A stretch of 64,000 nucleotides of DNA from Vanessa cardui (taxonomy: Eukaryota; Arthropoda; Insecta; Lepidoptera; Nymphalidae): assembly GCF_905220365.1 (NCBI RefSeq), contig NC_061154.1, positions 14,694,001 to 14,758,000 of the forward strand, read 5' to 3'. The position numbers and the translations under genes are program-made. The notes beneath the pieces were generated by a model. It searched no databases. It worked only from the letters and a program-made list of their open reading frames with translations, and had not been told where the DNA came from. Shown one piece after another: positions 1 through 13,905 of this stretch. Each line of letters starts with the position of its first letter. The stretch's first letter is position 1.

Positions 1-1649
1 GTTTTTTCTAAGGATACCAAAATTATTATGAAGTTAGCCGCAGTAGCTTTTTTTAACCAATCATTGGCATCGTTGTACTTTATGCACCTATCATTAATAA
101 ATTATAAACAGCATATCCAATAGCAAACGATGGTAATATTACTTGCAGTGAGGATTCAGATTACCTTTCCTTCTTGTCTCTCATTACATTGAACGATAAG
201 AAAGCGAGTACAAACGCGAACAATAGCAGTTGCACAACAGTATAACCTAACTCAATTATACATGTATAATTTGTAAAGTAATTTTTTTATAATAGACATT
301 GTTACTAATACTAACCTAAGGATTCGGTCATCGCTATTGCAAATAGGTCACTCTAGTACTTGACAGATTGTTGACACTTGTGTCTTTAAGTATACTGCGA
401 TGCGATAAGTGACTGCTAAACCAGGATAGTTTGCATTTTTTCACAAAGCGCCAAAAATTACCATTCATCAATTTACATTATATTGTATTTTTTGATTCTC
501 AACTGTATATCCGTATGATATATACGAACAGTGTTAACAATGCTTTTAGAACTATTTCATCAATCCCTACCTAAACCTGACCTAAACCGGAGCTGCTCTA
601 TGTTTGCAGAGGAAAGCTAACAGTATTTTAGGCTTTCTATCTAGTAGTATGGATAAAGCCTTTATCTTTTTGTAAATATCCTGCACTAGCTTTTAACACG
701 AATTTGGAGTGGTTAGCCATCCGATTCGTTATGCGTAAAAAATCTCTTATATGACAAGGCCATTTTTACGTATTTACATAGAACTTACTAAATGTGACAT
801 TTTCAGTTCAAATCTTTGCAAGCGTCATTGAGATTCTGTTTGATTCATTTATGTTTGTAATTCATTTGGTGTTTGGTAATGAAAAATAAATGCACGTATC
901 GGATGTAATGCCACAGACGTAAATATCTAGTAAGCCGGTAGTAGCGCAGCGTTATAGTCTGGCGTCAACGTTATTTGCGTTAAGAGGATCGAGGCGTGAA
1001 CGAGATTCTTATCTAATTATCTATCTATTTAAAAGGCAAGCTCTAATGACGTGCCCAGTTTCATTGGAACCCCTAAAATAGTCCCGGTGAAAATGATTAG
1101 GTATCTAATGGCACATGCTTTAATAGTTTATCACGTTTATTATTAATAGTTACGTAAATATATACTTTAAAGTCATATAGGATTTTCAAGAAACATTCTT
1201 AATTTGAAAACATACTTCTCCGCGAATTACAAACGGAATATTATTTGCACCAAGTTTAGTAATAATAAAATAAAAATGTGAATGATAACTGTTAATCTTC
1301 AATGTCATTATTAAAAAACTTTCATGAGTTACAAGTCAGATTAGATATTTTGAATGGCCACAACAAAACGTAAAATTTCACTAAAGAATTGAGATCGCAC
1401 ACATAGTCTCTTCGTATTAGTAAGCAAAAACACGTAATAGAAAATAATGTCAATCGGTAACACTTAGAACGATCAAAGAATGCGCGATGCGAGCTCGAAT
1501 CGCGTTAGAGAAATTATTCAGACGCCTTACGCAATAACGCTTCCGTGCTATTGCTACTCGGTCTCTCCCAGTTTAATGCGATAAAGCTGCAGGCACATGT
1601 GCAGTAAGTTAGCTGCGACAAAGAACAAGAAGGTATTTTTAGCTTGTGA

Positions 1650-1808
1650 TCTATATTAATATTATAAATGTGCAAGTCTGTCTGGCTCTGTTGCTTTTTC
1701 AGGAATTTGATGAAATTTGTTGTAAAGCAAATTTGAACTCAAAGGAAGGACATTTTTGCCTGACACATAACAATCGACCCCTAAAACGCGAGCATAGCCG
1801 CGCAATAC
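1650..1808 (+). repeat. Short interspersed element (ATTATAAATGTG...AAAACGCGAGC family)
   Basis: Starts AATATTATAAATGTGCAAGT, then TTTGATGAAATTTGTTGTAA, AACTCAAAGGAAGGACATTT and CCCCTAAAACGCGAGCATAG. A lepidopteran-type nonautonomous repeat. The open frame across it is not a gene. Confidence 0.75.
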
Positions 1809-4800
1809 AAATAATCACTACGTTATCCATTATCATATTCTTGGCTTTTTGAGGCAACATAATTAAATGAAACTAAAAAAAACAACTGCGGTTAATTACT
1901 AATTGCTCGAAATTTAAAAATATTTTCTGACCATTACAATTTTTTTCTCTGTTCTTTATATTTTTTACGGCACTAAAATGTATTTAAAATGATTGCGGAG
2001 TCCATTATAATGTGCATAATCCGAGCGCAATAAAATAGAGAGGAAATCATGAGCCAATAACTGGACGTTATTCCTATCGGCGGTAAATGCTTTTAAATTA
2101 CAATATGAAAGTTGTATAATGTTGATGAAAACGATAGTTTCGAGACGGCGCCAAAACAAGCCCAATAAATTATGTTTATCCGTTTTTTAAATGGTTTTGT
2201 CATTAATATTATCGGTGATTAGTTTCACGTCGCGGATTCGTTCACGTGTTTTTGATAGTGACATATTTCCGGTATAAAAGTGTCCTTCAGTTTTAAATTT
2301 ATCTCTGTCCTAAAATTCATTCTAATCCGTTCCATTACCCTGGTGATTGTGTAACAAACATCTATCAAACTTTCGCACATATAACATTATTAGGATTATA
2401 ATAAAATATATTTCGTATAATCTTGTATGTAACACGATCGCTCATTATGCGATTCTATAATAGCCATAATTTAAAATAAATATCTTGTAGGAATAAAAAT
2501 ACTTATACTACAAAAACAAATGTTCCATTTGCAGAATAATATAAGTTATTATGAAAATAACGTTATTAAGTCGTCCAACGCACTACGATCTCAAATGTCA
2601 GAGTTGTATCTGTTATTATTGTATCAACGGAAAACATATTACAGAATACCTTATAAAATGAGAGCGCTCGTGCAATACATTCCTATAAAATCATAGCAAA
2701 TTCTTATTTCAATCTAATATTTGGTCTCTAAACAACCGTATCAGGATAACTTTCATTTCGAACACAATTCTTGCATCATACATATTCTTTCCTAATATGT
2801 TATTAGTATCGCGTGTTTTAACAAAGTGTAAAGTAAGGCGTGTTTGTCATTTTAATTGATGTGGAAGTCTTCCACACGCTTTCTTCTCCACGCGTAACGC
2901 CGGCGACATGCGCTCGATGACAGTAATTATTTCTCGTCACGATAACTGTCCGCTGTATCTTTGTAGACTTCTATATCTTGGTTTGCTTAGTGGTTCACTT
3001 ATATTCGGCCAAGAATTCATGTTCTGTTTCTGTCAATATATTGGCCTAACTTTTGTTGGATCAAAATCTTGGCCGAAACTAGTTGTATTAATCAAATAAA
3101 ATGTTACGATAGTACCAAAATGCAAAGTGCCGTGTTTGATATAGTTTTACTTAAGAAACTCTAGAGAAGGTTACTTATAAAATATAGTGCAGCGATTTTG
3201 CTTCGTTTATGTGCGAATAAATATTGTAATTGATATTATTTCGAATTATTATTATTTTTGAGGTGTTATTTTATTTTATTGTGTCCGTAATGAAAATAAC
3301 TAAAATTAGTTATGTTTAATCATGAACTAGACTTCTTAGGATTATTGGGATTATTATTAAACCTTCGGCTTTGGTCGAAGTTTTTGGCGATCGCGGATTA
3401 ATCGACTTCGGGAACAGACGGATATCAACTTTCGGCCGGATACTAACTAACGTCTCGAATTGACAGCGAGAGTAACTATTACGCGAAAATTCGTACGATT
3501 AACGTTTTCCCTTCGCACTATACTTTAAAGGATACTTGTGCTGTACTTATTTCTATTATTTATTTTATTTTCCTAGTGTAGTCTCGCCCTAAGTTTTTAT
3601 CGTACTACCGCTTACATACTTTCTTGGACTTGTCGAAATAAAAAGGAACAATATAAAAAAATAGAAAACTATATAAATTTTCTGAAACGTGTTCTTTATT
3701 AACCACATAAGTTACTTTATGTGACCCTCATGTTAATCAATAACCGAGACACCCACACGAGGTACAGCTTTCAATTGGATTACTGAGTATATACTTCAAA
3801 GGATGAAAATTAAAATCGTTAGTATTGTATATGAAACTAGAATAATCGTATTCAACTTTTAATATTACATAATATTCATCTCTTCCTTTTTTTAATGAAT
3901 ATTTCATTATCTGCTAGAGTGCCTATAAAATTACTTTCCGTGTAAAGAACTTCCTTTAAATATACCTTTAACATTATCAAAGACATTTTCCATAGTGAAC
4001 TGATAAAATTACGGGAGATTTTTTTCTTTTCTTACAACATTTTTCTTAATAAAAAAAAAGTATTCTGATTTTCGTACGAAAAAGCTGTCAAGATGTTTTC
4101 ATCCATCCACGCTGATCTTTTTAACATTGTAGGACATCACGAGTTGAAGGCAAATGTAATTTGCCCTATTTTTTTTAAAGCATCCTTTGTAGACGTTCTC
4201 TTGATTTTTTTTTTAAATAAAAGGTTTAACGTTATTCTTTCTTATATTTTATTAAATTAAAAAAAACAATAATCTAGAGACGGTATAATGTTGGACAGCC
4301 TACATTAGCGTGGTTCAAATAAACATATCTTTATTTTATAGATTGTTTCGAAATGCATAAGAAAATATTAATCAATATTTTTAATTGTTAATTTGGCCAA
4401 GGCGGTCGTATGGTCACGTGGGAAGATAAATATCATATCAAATAAAAATAAATGTAACTAAACTCATCATTCACTGGTATTGTGTATTCAACAGCGCGAA
4501 ATCTTCCCAGAGTATCCTTATGTATTAAACTTCAGAAGTTTATCGAATCAATCAAAATTATATCGAAAAACTTATACATCAGTGAGTTAATTCAAGTTCA
4601 ACTTCAGTCGACTCGCTGAATCCAAGAGCAAAAGTATTATTGGGTTCGAACTTTTCACGCTAAATTAACTTTAAAACATTTTAGATTCATAGAAAAATAC
4701 TTATATAATTACGAAACGAATCGACGTGTTAAAAAAAACACAACAGCAGCTCAAAAAACATCGAATAGACGTTTAAATGTGTTGTTTCCAAAAAAAGATA

Positions 4801-6168
4801 CATTATTTTTCTTATTTTTAGAAAGAATGGTCACTGTTAAATTGTTGACAAGGTTAATTTTTTTGTCAAGGCCAGACTAATTCGCTTAAATGAGAAGGTC
4901 ATTGTCAAAGCCTATCGATCTATTTAACTCATATCGATGTATCGATTGAGGGCATAGTCGATGTTTTATATTTCTAAACGAAATATAATCGTATAAGTTT
5001 TATAACTTCGGAATAAGTTTTATTCTTTTTACATTCAACAAGCGAATCATACAATCAAAAATGTAAGCAATAAAATAAATACTTAGCTGCAACATTCGTT
5101 TGTTTCAACAATCGTCTTTAAGGATCAATAATACAAGGTTTATTGTTATTCTCGTACCTATCTTCCCCAGAGGCCCAAATTTTTTGTTGCACGAGTTTTA
5201 CCCCGAAGATCTTTTGTGTCTAGTAGATTCTAAATTCTTTTTGCATTACCATTAATCCAATTTTCAATATGCTAATTTTCAAATTAAGTAAAATCATGCT
5301 ACACTGAATGTGTTAATGTAGTAAAAATGTGATGTTTACATAATGTTCCGCAGTTTTCGTCGATTTAATTGTTATGGATGAGTTCAGTCTAAGTGAAGGC
5401 GCAATCTTTTCGTCGAAGACAGCAATCGTTGTTCACCAACGTAGCTTGCGAGTAATGACCGGTAGTTTTACGCTCTGTATGCAATGCATTGTCGATGTAA
5501 TATTATGTGTGTTTTCTTTGTAATATTCACTACATATCCAGTCAGTGATGGGCAAAAGCTGTGATAATGAGCTGTAATAATTTATTTGCTTACATACAGT
5601 TTCTTTGACTATTGAACCGTAACTAAGCTGCAAAAGGAGTATGTAAACGTTGATACTTTATAATGTAGCTCCCAAGCGAAATTGTTAGCCTTAATGAAAA
5701 CGTTCACACTCTTCCACCGAAATGCAAACATTTAATATTACCTAACCATCCTCGAGACCAAATATATATAAATCTATTCATCGCCTATCTCGGAATCCTT
5801 TAATTGAAATCATTCATATACAGGTTCTAGTTCGTAAATAAACGTATTAATAGTCTTATTCAGATGGAATGGATTCATGTCCTAGTTTCGAATGGTTCAG
5901 ACTGATGTAAGGATTATAGATCAATAAGGCAACACTATTTATACATACAATTTATATTTTCTATCTGAATGCAGAAGCAAATATCCAGAGTCAAAGCGTT
6001 AGATTATAATTACATAGTTTAAAAATAAAATCGACCTGAAAACCTGACTAGCTAAAAAGCTCGGCTTAAAAGACTATCCGAAGGAAATAGGCTATTTGCT
6101 TGAATTTATACTAAGTAATTTCATGGTCTTCATAGATAATTATCTAAACCAAACTTAGGACGTAGGAT

Positions 6169-6290
6169 GTTATGCCTCTTGTGCCTGTAATTACTCTGGC
6201 TCATTGCTGTATTGCTCTCTGGCGGTATACTAGGTGTTACCTACTGAACTTGTACAAAGCTTTACCAACAAGCTTGCCACATGATTACAT
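6169..6290 (+). repeat. Interspersed element (GTGCCTGTAATTACACTGGCTCA family)
   Basis: CTTGTGCCTGTAATTACTCT, GGCTCATTGCTGTATTGC, TGGCGGTATACTAGGTGTTA and TTGTACAAAGCTTTACCA follow the family order. A related fragment with TTACACTGGCTCACCCATCA lies at 6708-6745. Confidence 0.65.
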
Positions 6291-8121
6291 ATTTATTTAA
6301 TTATGAGTATCCTTTTCAATTAAATAGTAAATATTAATTATGTACAGTAATTTTAATGCTCGCAATAAATTTTAATGATCCAAATTATCACGTGTATGTG
6401 TAAACAATCCTGTTACTTGTGTTACACCAATTTATTTATAATGTTAAAAAATCTGTTCGTTTATTAATATTAATTTTTACATTATAAATATTTGTGAATT
6501 AGAGTATATATTTATCAATAAAGGTTACGTACATATAATGATTTTGTTTGGACTACTAAGTCGACTACAAAAAATATAGACGAAAAATCAAAAACCTTAA
6601 AAAAATATCTTCACAATCTCATCCTTACATAATATCACTGTTATAAATATGCAACATTTATTTAACTTTCCATTGTGACATCATATCCTTTATGCTTAAA
6701 ATTACTTAAAATTACACTGGCTCACCCATCAAACCGAAACACTCTATTATAGTGTTTAATTATATGAATATAAAATAATTCACATTGAATAGCTTTCATT
6801 GATATCAAGTGCATAAAGGGCAGAGGTTCTGTGAATTAATTAATTAAAATATATGTACAAAATATTGCAATATACCGAGTGGTATTAATTCGGTGGGTGG
6901 TGATTATCTGTGGGATATTGCTAAAAGACCGATCAACAGTATTTAATACATAAGCCGAAAATGAGCACTGGATCCCTTTTATTATCGCAAACATAAAGGG
7001 AATTGGTATTGCCTACTTATACTACAATTATATCAGCAAACTGCGGATAGTTGAAAATCTTTCCTGGCACTGTTATTTAAATATACTTATAATACCTTGA
7101 TTATATTTTTTAATTTGAGTTATGTTAGAAAATAATACTTTGTAATCTTAATATAAACTAATTATTTGTTCAAGAAGATATTAATTCATGTTCATGATTA
7201 GGTATAACACATAATTAATAATATTTTAGTTATTCTATATTCATAGAACTCAATTTTAAAAAGTCAATTGTATGGAAAATGTTTATTACATATCTATCTA
7301 TATTCTTATATTTAGGTACAGTCACAATAAAAAAACCTTTTCAAATTCATTCCTTTATCAAGTCCTTAACTCTTAGTGCCTTTTGAAACTAAAGCACTAA
7401 ACTGACAACTGCATATAAAATTAAACGTACATGGTATAATAACTTGGTTCAAAATACTAAGACATTTTTGGACTACGTCTAGTTTTATATCAACATGAAA
7501 TCTTTTTAATTTCGTAAGTAGACATTCCATATTTAAATTAGATATGATATCTTCTACTGAATTGTCAATTTTTTTCTGTCGGTGTCATATATTCTCTTTC
7601 GGAAAAGCAGATAAAATATATAAGAAAGAAGTATGCAAATAGCCTAGTTTTCCAGCATCATGCAATACAAAATATCTAAAATAAAACTGTTGAAAACACC
7701 AACACGAGTAATATAAAAAATGTAAAGGACCAACTCTCATATCTTTATTATATCATAATGATTCAATTGCATATAACTGTTAAAGTAGTTCAGTATTTAC
7801 ATAATTATAAATGAATTTAGCATCTACATACTCTAATTACTCACAATATTATTTTTAATTTTTTAATCCTTGAGAAAAAAATCCTAAGGCTTAGTTTCAT
7901 CCGTTTCCACGCAAACGCCTACAAGGAGATGAATTTGTATTATTGAGCATTAATTAAAGCACCTACACTAGGTTTAATGTATGTATTTTAAATCTATAAT
8001 AAATTAATATTTAAACTTTTAATGGGATCACTTTAAACAAAGAACAAAGGATTTGAATAAACGAATATTAATAAACAAAATTTGTAACCTACTATATATT
8101 TACTTGGAAGTAAAACTTTGT

Positions 8122-8242
8122 GTCAGGCCGTCTGGGTTAGTAACACTCATCGTATATGGTACCGCCAAGCAGCTATATGTATTGCTCTATTTTTGTAAGA
8201 AGTGTAAGTGAGCCAGTGTAATTACAGGCACAAGGGAAATAA
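8122..8242 (-). repeat. Inverted copy of the GTGCCTGTAATTACACTGGCTCA family
   Basis: On the plus strand it ends GTGAGCCAGTGTAATTACAG followed by GCACAAGG; GGTACCGCCAAGCAGC lies upstream. Inverted relative to the copy at 6.2 kb. Confidence 0.7.
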
Positions 8243-8521
8243 GTAGTTGGTGGCGCTTAAATATAAGAAATGTTTAAAATTTCTTACAGCGCCAATTTCT
8301 ATGTGCAGCGGTGATGACTTATCATTAGGTAGCTCCTTAACTTATCCTCCTACATATATTATAGATGAAAAGAAAAAATAAAACAATATATCATCACAAA
8401 AAAATAATAAAGTAATATAAATAAAATATCGCCATGCCATCTTAGACAGTCGCAAAGCAGTCACATAATTAAAAAAAAAGATAATTTAATTAATTAAAAA
8501 AAAAAGATAATAAAAACTTAC

Positions 8522-8690
8522 GATAAAGTCTCCAAAGCACCGCTGAGACGCGCACACGCAACCACAAACACAAGAAGAACTGACCAGTCAGCGGCGTGTG
8601 GTCACCAAGCCACCCCACTCACTACCAACAGCGTTTAAGATCACCGATAGCGAAGCCTCGTGACACAAATATGACATTTGCCAACCGAGT
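8522..8690 (-). promoter_or_regulatory. Candidate minus-strand 5' noncoding exon with donor site
   Basis: A block richer in G+C than its surroundings ends TTTGGAGACTTTATC|gtaagt on the minus strand, followed by T-rich intron-like sequence. It has no long open frame. It could be the first exon of a gene extending left of the window, or part of a repeat next to the element at 8.1-8.24 kb. Confidence 0.28.
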
Positions 8691-10034
8691 TACGTTATGT
8701 TTCAGAACAATATGTGTATCTTAAGAAATTGCTTAACCTTCCGTCAAAATCATATCACCGGAAAGATCTAAATATTTAGCGTGTCTATGTATTTTTTTTT
8801 TAATTCTACGTACATTGGAAAAATATTTTATAAATTTTAAAATTGAAACGTATAAAATAAATGAAATATTTTATTGAAAGGAAATTGATACAATGTTTTC
8901 CATAAAGGCTAAAGATAGATTTCTCGTTAAATCAGTGACGTCGATCGGAAAATATACAGTTTCTGTATTACTAAATATGAAATACGGATTACTTTAATGT
9001 AGCTCTTGTTATCGTTCTGACAATAATCTTTGATACTATGTGATTTATATGAGAAACTTATATTTTGCTACAATATTTTAAACTTATCACGTTAATCGTT
9101 AAAACTTGTTCAACAAAATAATGCTAGAAATCTTAAACGCATTGTGAATATATGTTAGCGGGTGCAGATAACTAAGATGTATTCCTATTAAGTACAAGTT
9201 ACAATAAGTTATTTACGTTCATCCAACTAACGACGACGATATCAATTTGGGGTCGTATGTAACATCACGCTTATTTTTCGAATGAAAATTTAAAAAATAA
9301 GCTCAATATATATCGTAGTTTATACTATATACTTTGTTGTACACCACAAAGAGAAAATAAATAAACACAGCATGGATACAGCGGATAAAAGAGGCGTACA
9401 ATATATTTTACGTATAAAATAAGTTAAAGTTTGGGGACCTCTAGTGTACATAATACTGTACTCCTGTCCAAAGGACCTAATTATTTATTATTATACTTTT
9501 ATTAATAATAATTTTATAACGTCGAATTTCAACCTACAACCAACCGCTAACACAGTTAAGTAGGTTTTCGACTACTCTTGCTATACTATAACAACAAATT
9601 TAACGTTAAAATTGTTAGTGAAAAATAAAAACTGATTGGAATTGCCATTTCAAATGTATATTAATTTGCTTCCTCTAATTAACCTGAATATGTGTTAAGT
9701 GAGTTCGTTTTTGACATATCCGATTCTAAATCATCATTAAGTTACTCACATTTCTTTCATCATATATACTCTGCTTTATATATTGAAAATAATTTATTTA
9801 TTGTTGTAGTACTGAATATTTTGTATACTTTAAGGAACGATGATGTTTTTTGTACGTACGGCAGAATTTCCAAGTATCGCAAACAATAAATACTAAGTAT
9901 AGGATTGTTTGAAGTGTAATATGAAGATTCTAATCAGAGCCTATTGTTGTATGGAAAGGAATGAATTAAATAACTCGTTGTTTTACATATATGCTTGATA
10001 TGAAACTTTTATTTAATTGAATATACATTAATAC

Positions 10035-10228
10035 TAGTTACCTCGCGCGACTTCGCATTCATTTTAGAGGGTTGGCTGACATTTGTTAAGCAAAAAAGGT
10101 AACCTATGTCCTTCCTTCGACTTCAAGTTTGCTTCATAGTAAATTTTATCAAATTCGGTTCACTGGTTTGGCAGTTGTGGAGAGACAGACAGACAGAGTT
10201 ACTCTAACATTTATAATATTAGTATAGA
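10035..10228 (-). repeat. Interspersed element, same family as at 1.65 kb
   Basis: Minus-strand copy: TCCTTCCTTCGACTTCAAG, TTTTATCAAATTCGGTTCAC, a GACAGACAGACAGAG run and ACATTTATAATATTAGTATA at the far end. Confidence 0.8.
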
Positions 10229-10710
10229 AATATAGATCAATGTTTCTAAGATTGTCTTACAAGTCCTTCTTTAATCGAATGACTAGTATTTAAAAAAAAT
10301 ATAACTAGTATTATAAAAAGATATTGCTTATGTTCATAAATTAAAAATTTAGTCAATAGAACCTCTTTGATTTCAAAAATAAAAGAACATAGAATATGTT
10401 ATCTTTGTTTAAATTTATTTGAATAAACTGTCAGGCAAAAGAGCTACCAATTTTGGAAACTAAGATGTTCTGTCCCTTGTGCATGCACAGTGACTCAATC
10501 GCGCTTCATAAGGGATCACAACAATAGGAATTGAAAAACGTTGAGTGGATAGTAAACTATCTAGACGATCTTGTACAAAATCTTATGATAAATTATAAAA
10601 GCAAGGCTTGCCTCACCTCAGTTAATTGATTAAAAGGCTTCGTGCATTGGTCAGAGAGTGCAAGAATTTGCGTAAACATTAGTGACCTATATTATTACTC
10701 TCTACATTGA

Positions 10711-10968
10711 GAGCGAAGAGGCAAGATGGCCCAGAGGTTAGAAGGCGCGCATCTTAAGCTGATGATTGCGGGTTCAAACCCAGGAAAGCATCACTGAATA
10801 TTCATATCATATCTCGGCGGTGAAGGAAAATATCGTGAGTAAACCTGTATTCCATAGAAATTCTGCCACATGCGTGTTCCACCAACCCGCATTGGAAAGG
10901 GCGAGGAGGCCTTAGCCCAGCAATGGGAAATTTACAGGCTGTTGTTGTTGTTGTTATTGTTGTTGTTG
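10711..10968 (+). repeat. tRNA-derived lepidopteran SINE, near full length
   Basis: It has the order GATGGCCCAGAGGTTAGAA (A-box), GCGGGTTCAAACCCAGG (B-box), GGCGGTGAAGGAAAATATCG, a GTGTTCCACCAACCCGCATTGG body, TTAGCCCAGCAATGGGAAA, and a TTACAGGCTGTTGTTGTTG tail. The tail makes a polyleucine frame that is not a gene. Confidence 0.9.
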
Positions 10969-11534
10969 AGAGCGACCGCCATTAGATACCAGTCAAGAGA
11001 ATACATATTATTATTATTTGATATTAATTTCGTGAAATTGAATACGAAACAAAATAAGAACACTCATTTACCTAACTGTATTACTACACATAAATTATTT
11101 TAATTGTAGTAAATACTTGTCACATTTCTGTGTGTGCAATAGTAATATTATTTTATTGCATTAAAAAACTTTCGCCTCGATCACCGCGCTACCCACTCGG
11201 TCTAAGCAATAAAAAAAAAACATCGAAATCAATCCACACACATGTATAATATAATGTGTATATATAAAAATTGTAACAGTATTCAATAATCGCAAAGGAT
11301 TTTCCGTATTTCGATATATTTCCGTATATACATAATTAATAAATGTTTTGGAAACATCAAAAATATTTAATGATATAAAAAAACTTTTAAACCAAAGTAA
11401 TTACTTCAGTCAATTACTATAGATCTGTATATATATTATATGGGCCAAAATAAATGTACATATATTGGCCAAACGGCTGAACTACATTCAATTAAATCTG
11501 GTATTAAGCAAGCTTAGATACAAAGGAATGATAT

Positions 11535-11612
11535 AGATGTCATATCCGTGGCATTATGCCTTACGCCTAAAATTGCGGATACCCTAAAACGCGAGCAAAG
11601 CCACTGACGAAA
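11535..11612 (+). repeat. Fragment of the AAAACGCGAGC interspersed family
   Basis: ATACCCTAAAACGCGAGCAA and AGCCACTGACGAAAACTAGT match the 3' end of the family. The upstream part is not recognisable. Confidence 0.55.
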
Positions 11613-13370
11613 ACTAGTGACTTATTTATTTTTAAATTTACATAATAAGATTAAAGAAAGCGATCTAGTTGTCCGCCTAGACAGTCGTACGTATCTCGAT
11701 TAGGTAACCAAGTCGGATAAGATTCTACTTAGCGAATTTATTTAATAGAATAATTGTTTTCGAAACCACCTAAATAAGTACAATTATAAAATTTAATAGC
11801 GAAATTTTTGATTACTTAAATTATTTACTTAGAAGTTATAAAGACAATACTGGAAGTGCTTTTTAAATTTCAATAATGTTTTTATTGTTTTTAAAGTAAT
11901 ATTATTCTATTTTAAGTACTCGACTACATAATGACCTAATTGCGTTATAACATGTTTTTTGCCCGCAGCTATACGCGTGTTCTCGTATTTATTTAATTCC
12001 AGTTATTGTCAAAGTTTAATAATTACATTCGATTACAGTGGCGTACCTCGGATACGTTGAACGTGAAGTCTTGGCGGGTTTAATAAAACTTACTTAAAGA
12101 TTCCGAAGAGAGGGGATATATCACTCAATGGATCCGCGTTTTATTTCGATCTTCTAGAAACGTACGCATAATTTTAATGTATTTTGTAAGGTATGACAAA
12201 AGAGATTTGATTTGTAGTATGAAATCATTATTGCCATCAACATTTCTTTTTTATTTTATTATATTTCTTTCATCGAATTATTGTCTTTGTGTTTTTTTTC
12301 TCGTAAATTAACACCGACACATAACAATTAATTTATATAACATTTAAGAGGTTTCTATTCTGATTATATCACACGTCCAATTTTTTTTGTACCAGCCAAA
12401 TGAACATCTCAACCTAACGACCACTTAATATTTAATCTTTCATTTCTAAATAAGTTACAACTTCGAGCGCTCCGTCGAATCTAATGAGCAGTTTACTTTT
12501 AAAAAGTTCTAAATATTAAAACGACTCATTTTCACGAACAAAATGACGACTAACAGCGTTACAGCGTAAAATTGTTTATGACTTTCATAAAGTAAACTGA
12601 GAGACAATGAAAGGTCTATAATTACCACTCTTGATCAAACGTGTGGGGCATTGGTTACGTACGCAGGTAATGTAAAAAAAAAATCAAAATTTGTAACACT
12701 TTCTCTTCTGTCGTGCATGTCGATGCAACAATTAAACAGCGAAGCGATTCGATAATTTTTAGCGTGTTATATATAAAACTTCGATAACTATATACGATAC
12801 AATATCGATTTTAAAAATCGTATAGCTATTTACTTGATGTTATCTTCCTATAAAATATTTGTTTATTACGTCATTATTGCGTGATTTTTTTTATCATATT
12901 AAAAACGTAATTGTTCCTTAGTTTTCCGTCTATTATTACCAGCTGATCTTTGAGAAAAATTGATTTTAAATCGGTGTGCGGCATTTTCTACTGAGTTTTT
13001 TTATGAACGCTAACATCGTAAGCTAACGCGCTCTTGTCAATCGGATAAAATTGTGCCTCATTTGTATCCGCCAGTGGGTATTGGAACAGTATGTTGGATA
13101 AACTCCAAATCTTCCCAAGGGAGACATCAGCCTATAGATTAAAAGGGTATTACCTACCTTACCTTGGGACTATACAAATGGACAGATCTGTTACCAGCTG
13201 AACCTACTAATACCTGTTTCATACAATTTACCATATTTGTTTATATTTATGGACACCGCTCCGCTATTTAGGGTCATAGTATATAACATTACTTAATAAA
13301 CAGCCTAACGATCTACAGACTTACTTGTTTACCGTTTAATTAAACACTGATTCTCACACTTTACCATTTT

Positions 13371-13424
13371 CCAAATATTCTTTAGAAAATTATTATGCCT
13401 AATAATTTTCTAAAAAATATTTGG
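13371..13424. repeat. Near-perfect inverted repeat, 25 bp arms, 4-base loop
   Basis: CCAAATATTCTTTAGAAAAT with TATTA, loop TGCC, and the complementary arm ending AAATATTTGG. There is one mismatch in 25 pairs. Confidence 0.9.
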
Positions 13425-13604
13425 AATTTATTTTGTAACAATACCTATAAAATAAATAAAGATTATGTACTATTGCAAGTAATGAATTCGAATGTGGAAC
13501 CTGTTTATGAGACTTACAGGGCTTGGTTAACATAAACATAACATCTTGTTCCTATACAAAGTGCAGTTTAATCATTACATAGTGTAAAACAAAGTCGCTA
13601 ACCC

Positions 13605-13905
13605 TTGTCTGTCCCAATGTATGCTTCGATCTTTAAAAAACACACAACTAATTTTGGTGCGGTTTTTTTAATAGATAGATTGACTCAAGATTAAGGTAAA
13701 TTAGATTTTTAGAAGATTAAATAAATTGTGCATAAAACATGCACAATATAGTAGAGAAATACAGATAATTTTGGTTTCTAAAATGATGTCGTAAAACGTA
13801 GCGATGTGTGTTGTCGTTTTAAGACACGTTGTAAAACATTCTGTAGTATGTTTAGTATCAGCATTACAACCGTGCGAAGCCGGGCTGGGTCGCTAGTTCA
13901 ATTAT
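13605..13905 (+). repeat. Lepidopteran interspersed repeat ending in GCGAAGCCGGGCTGGGTCGCTAGT
   Basis: Contains AATTTTGGTGCGGTTTTTTT, AATAGATAGATTGACTCAAG and the end CGAAGCCGGGCTGGGTCGCT. Related end fragments occur near 28182-28212 (CGAACGAAGCCGGTTGATCT). Confidence 0.6.

Larger units (their letters stand above)
1..8500. other. Noncoding, AT-rich; no gene recognised
   Basis: Apart from the repeats listed at 1.65 and 6.2 kb there is nothing supportable. Open frames are shorter than 70 codons and not protein-like. A GC-richer patch at 3360-3500 has no open frame or splice context. Confidence 0.6.

Noticed and set aside
10870..11103. Open frame with a polyleucine run
   Set aside because: The run is the GTTGTTGTT tail of a SINE.
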